Of a DNA stretch of 55,051 nt, positions 51,120-55,051 are shown piece by piece. A program made the translations under genes and the position numbers. Below the pieces are notes generated by a model that saw only the letters and a program-made list of their open reading frames with translations, had not been told where the DNA came from and did no database searches. How positions within the stretch are numbered: the first letter of the stretch is position 1; each line of letters opens with the position of its first letter. Origin of the DNA: SFLA01 sp045595165 (GTDB taxonomy: Bacteria; Bacillota; Clostridia; Oscillospirales; CAG-382). Location: NCBI GenBank assembly GCA_045595165.1, contig JAZNZY010000024.1, forward strand, positions 1 through 55,051, written 5' to 3'.

Positions 51120-52049
51120 TTATTCACCAAGCTTGATAAGTCTTACGTCGTTACCCGAGAAAACGCAGGTATCAAAAGAGCCCAGCAGACGGGAATATAT
51201 ACGCTCCCCGTAACGCTTCAACAGCTCTTTCCCGCCCAAGTTGGTGCTTAAAACCACGGATTTTCCGTTTACAAGCCTCTGGTTCAAAAGCTGATACAGC
51301 ACAGCCGCAGTATATTGGGTGGAAAATTCCGTGCCCAGATCGTCTATTATAAGCAGATCGCAGGTGAGGTATTTTGAGGTATCGTCATTTCCTCTGCCGA
51401 AGCGGACTGATTCAAAAGCATCGAACACCGTCTGGGCGGATTCGTATATAACGGTATAGCCTTTATCTATTACCTTCTGGGCGATGGCGGAGGAAAGGTG
51501 AGTCTTTCCCAAGCCCGTGCCGCCCGTGAGGAGCAGATTTGCCCCCGTGCCGAAGTTATTGGCGTAATCAAGGCAGGTGTCCAGAACGTCGGACATATCG
51601 TCCCTGCTCTTTCCGCCGTAATATTTAAGAGAAAAGCTTTCAAAGGTCTGGTCAAGGAGGGCTTTGCCCAAGCCGCTGGAAAGGTATGCGTCCACCGCGC
51701 ACATTTTTATTACGCAGGAGCAAAATGTCTTTCCGTCATAGCCCGTATCCTCGCACACGGGACATTCAAAAACGGGGGTATCGTAATCCTCGGGCACACC
51801 GTGGGAAATAAGCTTTTGACGGCGCTCCTCCTGCAAAGCGAGATTTCTTTCCTTTATACGGTTTATCTCCTCTTCGCAGTTTTTGCTTCTCATTGCGCCG
51901 ATAATGCGGGAGGAAACGGCGGACAGCTCTTTATCTATTTCGGCTATATCGGGATATTTTTCATCCAGCGCCAAGGTCTTTTGGTATGCTTCGTTAAGCG
52001 CCTTTTCACGAAGAGCACTCTTTTTTTGCATAGCCTCCGATGCTGTCAT
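51120..52049 (-). CDS. dnaI: DnaI/DnaC-type helicase loader ATPase
   Basis: 309 residues. The N-terminal helical part is followed by a zinc-finger-like region (CPVCEDTGYDGKTFCSC). The AAA+ core has Walker A as LTGGTGLGKTHLSSA, Walker B as LLIIDDLGTE, and the arginine-finger region in LNQRLVNGKSVVLSTN. It loads the replicative helicase at origins together with DnaD and DnaB. It overlaps the DnaD-domain gene by 4 bases. Confidence 0.93.
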   Translation of the reverse strand: MTASEAMQKKSALREKALNEAYQKTLALDEKYPDIAEIDKELSAVSSRIIGAMRSKNCEEEINRIKERNLALQEERRQKLISHGVPEDYDTPVFECPVCEDTGYDGKTFCSCVIKMCAVDAYLSSGLGKALLDQTFESFSLKYYGGKSRDDMSDVLDTCLDYANNFGTGANLLLTGGTGLGKTHLSSAIAQKVIDKGYTVIYESAQTVFDAFESVRFGRGNDDTSKYLTCDLLIIDDLGTEFSTQYTAAVLYQLLNQRLVNGKSVVLSTNLGGKELLKRYGERIYSRLLGSFDTCVFSGNDVRLIKLGE

Positions 52050-52942
52050 TTGCGTTCACTCCTTTTCTTTTTGGTGCGGGCAACTGCGGCGGCGAAAAAT
52101 TCATCGTCATCAAAGCTTTTGCCCGTGTTTTCTTTTTGCTCTTTTTTCTCGTTTTCCGCTTTGTCCACCGCTTCTACGGTAAGCAGACCGTCCTTGTGCC
52201 AGCGGGCGAGGATTTTGTTCATATAGCTCAGCTTTACCTCGCCGATAGAATTTATCATAATATCGTAGGCACGCTGGATAAGCTCGAAGGGCAAGTCCTT
52301 TTCCACAAACCAATCGCCGATATACTGCTCTTCCTTTGCGGTGAAGGCACGATCCCCCATACCGCAAAGTCTGCGGAGCTTGTACACACGCTCGTTGGCG
52401 CGGTTGCGTTTTTCGAGGTGAGATTCCAGCTTTTCGTATGTATCCACGCCCTCGGATACCAAGCCCTGAGCGGTTTTGGTAAAATATTTAAGGGCGGTCT
52501 TTCCTCGGCTTACGCAATAGGAAGCAAGGGTACACATATATTCCGCCGTAAGACCGCAATGATCGTAAAGATAAAGAAGAGAATCGTAATCAAAACGGGT
52601 GAACATCTTGCCGTAAAGCGCCTGCAGAGATTCGCAGGCGGCGCGGAAGGCTTCGTCCTTTTGTATAGAATTCGCCACGGTGTCCGCATCGTAGAGCTGA
52701 TCCCGTTTATCAGGCGCGACGGGAGTACTGCTTTGAGAATCAAAGACTACCCCTGCCCCTCTCCAAAAAGATACTGCGGCGCGGAAAGCCTCTTCCGAAA
52801 TCCCCAATTCCTTTGCGCTTTCGGGCACGGTGTATTTATCCTTTGCGCAGAGATACAACGCTACCGCAAGCTCATCACGGGTAGCGCCTGATATTACCGC
52901 AGATATATTCGCAGGGAATTTTTTTGCCGCGTTATCGCTCAT
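52046..52942 (-). CDS. dnaD: DnaD-domain replication initiation protein
   Basis: 298 residues. The N-terminal winged-helix part (about residues 15-80) includes KELGISEEAFRAAVSFWRGAG. The C-terminal DnaD/DnaB domain spans about residues 190-270 (LPFELIQRAYDIMINSIGEVKLSYMNKILARWHKDGLLT). The tail is Lys/Glu rich. It binds DNA and helps recruit the helicase loader. It is the gene immediately upstream of dnaI in the same run. Confidence 0.92.
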   Translation of the reverse strand: MSDNAAKKFPANISAVISGATRDELAVALYLCAKDKYTVPESAKELGISEEAFRAAVSFWRGAGVVFDSQSSTPVAPDKRDQLYDADTVANSIQKDEAFRAACESLQALYGKMFTRFDYDSLLYLYDHCGLTAEYMCTLASYCVSRGKTALKYFTKTAQGLVSEGVDTYEKLESHLEKRNRANERVYKLRRLCGMGDRAFTAKEEQYIGDWFVEKDLPFELIQRAYDIMINSIGEVKLSYMNKILARWHKDGLLTVEAVDKAENEKKEQKENTGKSFDDDEFFAAAVARTKKKRSERK

Positions 52943-52954
52943 TACGTCCTCTTT

Positions 52955-53401
52955 TCAGGAAACGAGTCCGCTTTGGGGAAGCACAGAAAAGGACATTTTC
53001 GTATGCTCCGCCAGATTGCCGACTATCTCCACAGTATAGTCAATATCTATTTTACCGCCCTGCTCGGTAAGTCCGTTGCGCAGGGATTTGGTGTTCACCT
53101 TAATATGCATAGGCATATTTCCGTTGTGGTAAACGCAGGAATAGCTTTTTTCCGTGTCAAACACCATAAGAGAATTGAAATCTCCTATCTTATTTACAGA
53201 AACCAGATTTTTGCCCAAAGATGATACGGTGGTTACCGTATCCGTTTCCTCCTCGGAGAAAACGCAGGTAAAACCCTTTCTTGTACGGGAAAGGTAGCCG
53301 TTTACCGTAGCGGTGCGCACCTCTGTACGGGGATTCTCTATATGCAGAGGATCGTGGCTTTTACGCTCGGTCTTTATGTTTACTGTTACGGGAATCTTCA
53401 T
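52955..53401 (-). CDS. DUF1934 (YwiB-like) beta-barrel protein
   Basis: 148 residues, mostly beta strand. Segments such as GYLSRTRKGFTCVFSEEE, NLVSVNKIGDFNSLMVFD, MPMHIKVNTKSLRNGLTEQGGKIDIDYTVEI are typical of the calycin-like DUF1934 family, often next to murI or tRNA synthetase genes. Function is not established. It starts 4 bases after the murI stop. Confidence 0.88.
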   Translation of the reverse strand: MKIPVTVNIKTERKSHDPLHIENPRTEVRTATVNGYLSRTRKGFTCVFSEEETDTVTTVSSLGKNLVSVNKIGDFNSLMVFDTEKSYSCVYHNGNMPMHIKVNTKSLRNGLTEQGGKIDIDYTVEIVGNLAEHTKMSFSVLPQSGLVS

Positions 53402-53405
53402 AGGT

Positions 53406-54203
53406 TTAATAATTGTTGATATCTATAACCGTTACGTCGGAAACGGGAGCGTGCAAAAAGCGGTGTGCGCTTTCGGAAAAGCTCTCCACTCCGTCGGAAA
53501 CGTAATATTTGCCCTTTCCGCCGCCCTGAATATCTTGGCGGCTTGATACTATAAGCATATCCTTTAATTCTGAAACCGCCTCTGCGCCTGAGGAAACCAG
53601 CACGCTGTCAGGCAGGAAATAGGATATGACCTCCGAAAGCAGAGGATAATGTGTGCAGCCCAATATTACCGCATCGGGACGCATATCCGCCACGGGAGAA
53701 AGATACTCACGGGCGATCTCCAAGGCGGGAATATGATTTACGGAGGTATAACCGTTTTCCGCAAGGGAAACGAACATGGGGCAAGCAACGCTTACCACGT
53801 CATTACATCCGTTTTTATTAAGGGCTTTTTCAAAAGCACCGCTTTTAATGGTTGCGGGGGTGCCCAGCACGAGAACTCTGCCTCTGCCGTTTTTGGCGAT
53901 TTGTGCCGCTTTTTTCGCCGCGCCCTCCACCACGCCCACTATGGGCAGGTCAAAGGTTGCCCGAAGGATGTCCAAAGCGTTGGTGCTCACGGTGCCGCAA
54001 GCGGCGAGTATGGAGGTAACCCCTTGGGACACGAGAAAACGGCAGTCCTGCAAAGCATAGGAACGTATAGTATCCACGCTTCGCGTGCCGTAAGGGATAC
54101 GGGCGGTATCGCCGAAATAGACATAGTCCGCTCGGGGAAGCACCTTGCGCAGTTCCTCAACGGCGGTGAGTCCTCCTAAGCCCGAATCAAAAATTCCTAT
54201 CAT
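53406..54203 (-). CDS. murI: Glutamate racemase
   Basis: 265 residues. It converts L- to D-glutamate for peptidoglycan. FDSGLGGLTAVEEL is at the start, the first catalytic Cys is in ILAACGTVSTNAL, and the second in VILGCTHYPLL, with the general family segment VYFGDTARIPYG. The first motif CGTVS differs from the common CNTAS, as in a clostridial subgroup. It overlaps the ddl stop by 4 bases. The separate aspartate racemase at 13777 takes no part in this cluster. Confidence 0.95.
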   Translation of the reverse strand: MIGIFDSGLGGLTAVEELRKVLPRADYVYFGDTARIPYGTRSVDTIRSYALQDCRFLVSQGVTSILAACGTVSTNALDILRATFDLPIVGVVEGAAKKAAQIAKNGRGRVLVLGTPATIKSGAFEKALNKNGCNDVVSVACPMFVSLAENGYTSVNHIPALEIAREYLSPVADMRPDAVILGCTHYPLLSEVISYFLPDSVLVSSGAEAVSELKDMLIVSSRQDIQGGGKGKYYVSDGVESFSESAHRFLHAPVSDVTVIDINNY

Positions 54204-55051
54204 AGCTTTTCCTCACAGGCGTTCTCTATAAGCTTTTCTATAAGTGCGGAATAGCTGTAGCCGCACTTGCCCATAAGACCGGGATACATACTTATGGGAG
54301 TAAAGCCGGGAATAGTGTTGATCTCGTTAAAATACAACACGTCGTTTTCATCAAGGAAAAAGTCCACTCTTGAAAGTCCCGCGCAATCCAGAACGCGGTA
54401 TATCTTTTCCGCGCAGGCACGGATGGTATCGGAAAGAGTATCCGAAATGCGGGCAGGAACGTAATAGCTGGCGGTATCGGAAACGTATTTGGTTTCGTAA
54501 TCGTAAAAGTCGCTGTTGGGAACTATCTCACCGCAAACCGACGCAAAGGGCTTGCTGTTGCCGCAAACCGCAACCTCGATTTCCCTGCCCACGGTGTTGG
54601 GCTCGATAAGCAGCTTTTTATCGTGTTGGAAGGCAAGGTCGATTCCCTTTAAAAGCTCTTCCCTGTTTTTAGCCTTGGTAATACCCACCGAGCTGCCTGC
54701 GTTTGCGGGCTTGACGAAAACGGGATAGGAATATCTGCTTTCGCACTTTTTAACCAAGGAATCCACGTTGCAGTTTTTAACGGCGGTAATAAAGGGAACC
54801 ACAGGGATGCCCGCCTCGGCGCAAATGGTTTTGGTGGCCGCCTTATCCATGGAAACGGCAGAGGAGCAGGTGTCACAGCCCACGTAGGGAATGCCCGAAA
54901 GCTCCAAAAGGCCCTGCATGGTGCCGTCTTCGCCGTTCTTGCCGTGAAGCACGGGGAACACCACGTCGATATGTATAATATTAAAACTGCCGTTGGCGCC
55001 GTCGAAGGTGATTATGCCGTGATGCGCCTTGCAGGGGGATATTACCGCGGG
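54200..55051 (-). CDS. ddl: D-alanine--D-alanine ligase, partial at window end
   Basis: The frame is open up to base 55051, so the N-terminus is outside the window. Visible ATP-grasp features are FPVLHGKNGEDGTMQGLLEL, KPANAGSSVGITKAK, the omega loop YDYETKYVSDTASYYVPARI and the metal-binding FNEINTIPGFTPISMYP. The omega-loop context fits a D-Ala-D-Ala rather than D-Ala-D-lactate ligase. First visible gene of the ddl-murI-DUF1934-dnaD-dnaI-rnhA-PHP run. Confidence 0.95.
   Translation of the reverse strand, partial: PAVISPCKAHHGIITFDGANGSFNIIHIDVVFPVLHGKNGEDGTMQGLLELSGIPYVGCDTCSSAVSMDKAATKTICAEAGIPVVPFITAVKNCNVDSLVKKCESRYSYPVFVKPANAGSSVGITKAKNREELLKGIDLAFQHDKKLLIEPNTVGREIEVAVCGNSKPFASVCGEIVPNSDFYDYETKYVSDTASYYVPARISDTLSDTIRACAEKIYRVLDCAGLSRVDFFLDENDVLYFNEINTIPGFTPISMYPGLMGKCGYSYSALIEKLIENACEEKL

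Noticed and set aside
1..55051. CRISPR arrays, tRNA or rRNA genes, phage or transposase genes
   Set aside because: No regularly spaced direct repeats, no cloverleaf with CCA-like end, and no integrase or transposase motif was seen by eye; weakly folded RNA genes could be missed.

Overview
The window is a chromosomal segment of moderate GC content from a Gram-positive, low-to-mid GC bacterium. It is best explained as a spore-forming member of the Clostridia (Bacillota), probably a gut-type Oscillospirales/Eubacteriales lineage. The support is spoVT, an L10-L7/L12 pair, a dnaD/dnaI pair, many Lgt-type lipoproteins with LxxC lipoboxes, AGGAGG ribosome binding sites, and near-consensus TTGACA-17-TATAAT promoters. 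No phage, plasmid, CRISPR or transposase gene is visible. I found no tRNA or rRNA gene. The finer taxonomic placement is inference.

Layout. 1-3.7 kb: end of rplJ, rplL, a toroid-type lipoprotein and an unusual ECF-like sigma factor with a long C-terminal extension. 3.7-11.8 kb: class II aldolase, then four paralogous substrate-binding lipoproteins in two pairs, with dut and a small protein between them. 11.9-15.7 kb: an operon of D-aspartate ligase, aspartate racemase and asparagine synthase-like amidotransferase, predicted to make and amidate a D-Asp peptidoglycan bridge. 15.8-18.4 kb: two lipoproteins behind a strong promoter and a candidate attenuator leader. 18.4-20.7 kb: K+-dependent Na+ (or H+) pumping pyrophosphatase. 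21-28.8 kb: a long plus-strand run parA-parB-serS-membrane protein-MORN protein-TIM barrel-lnt-esterase. 28.8-34.1 kb: HTH regulator, yigZ, lysC, M20 peptidase. 34.4-41.2 kb: DUF898 protein, glnQPH amino-acid importer, YbaK, a P-loop kinase and several lipoproteins and membrane proteins. 41.4-46.3 kb: rplM-rpsI, a TtcA-like thiolase, comF, and a DUF1538 membrane protein with two PII-like proteins. 46.5-55 kb: ECF sigma factor with a large membrane partner, spoVT, then a minus-strand run ddl-murI-DUF1934-dnaD-dnaI-rnhA-PHP phosphatase.

How it fits together. Cell-wall precursor functions appear twice: murI with ddl, and the D-Asp ligase operon. Cell-surface lipoproteins dominate the accessory genes, and an apolipoprotein N-acyltransferase homologue is encoded in the same window.

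The most unusual signal is non-coding. About eight copies of a roughly 40-base hairpin element (GGGGTCCCC, a GNRA-like capped stem, GGGGTGATT) lie downstream of gene ends. All copies have the same orientation relative to the preceding gene. One sits inside the loop of a terminator hairpin, one has a fully changed but still paired stem, and two are in tandem. A second candidate is a 291-base inverted-repeat element flanked by identical 25-base hairpins. All functional statements come from reading the sequence; no database search was run.
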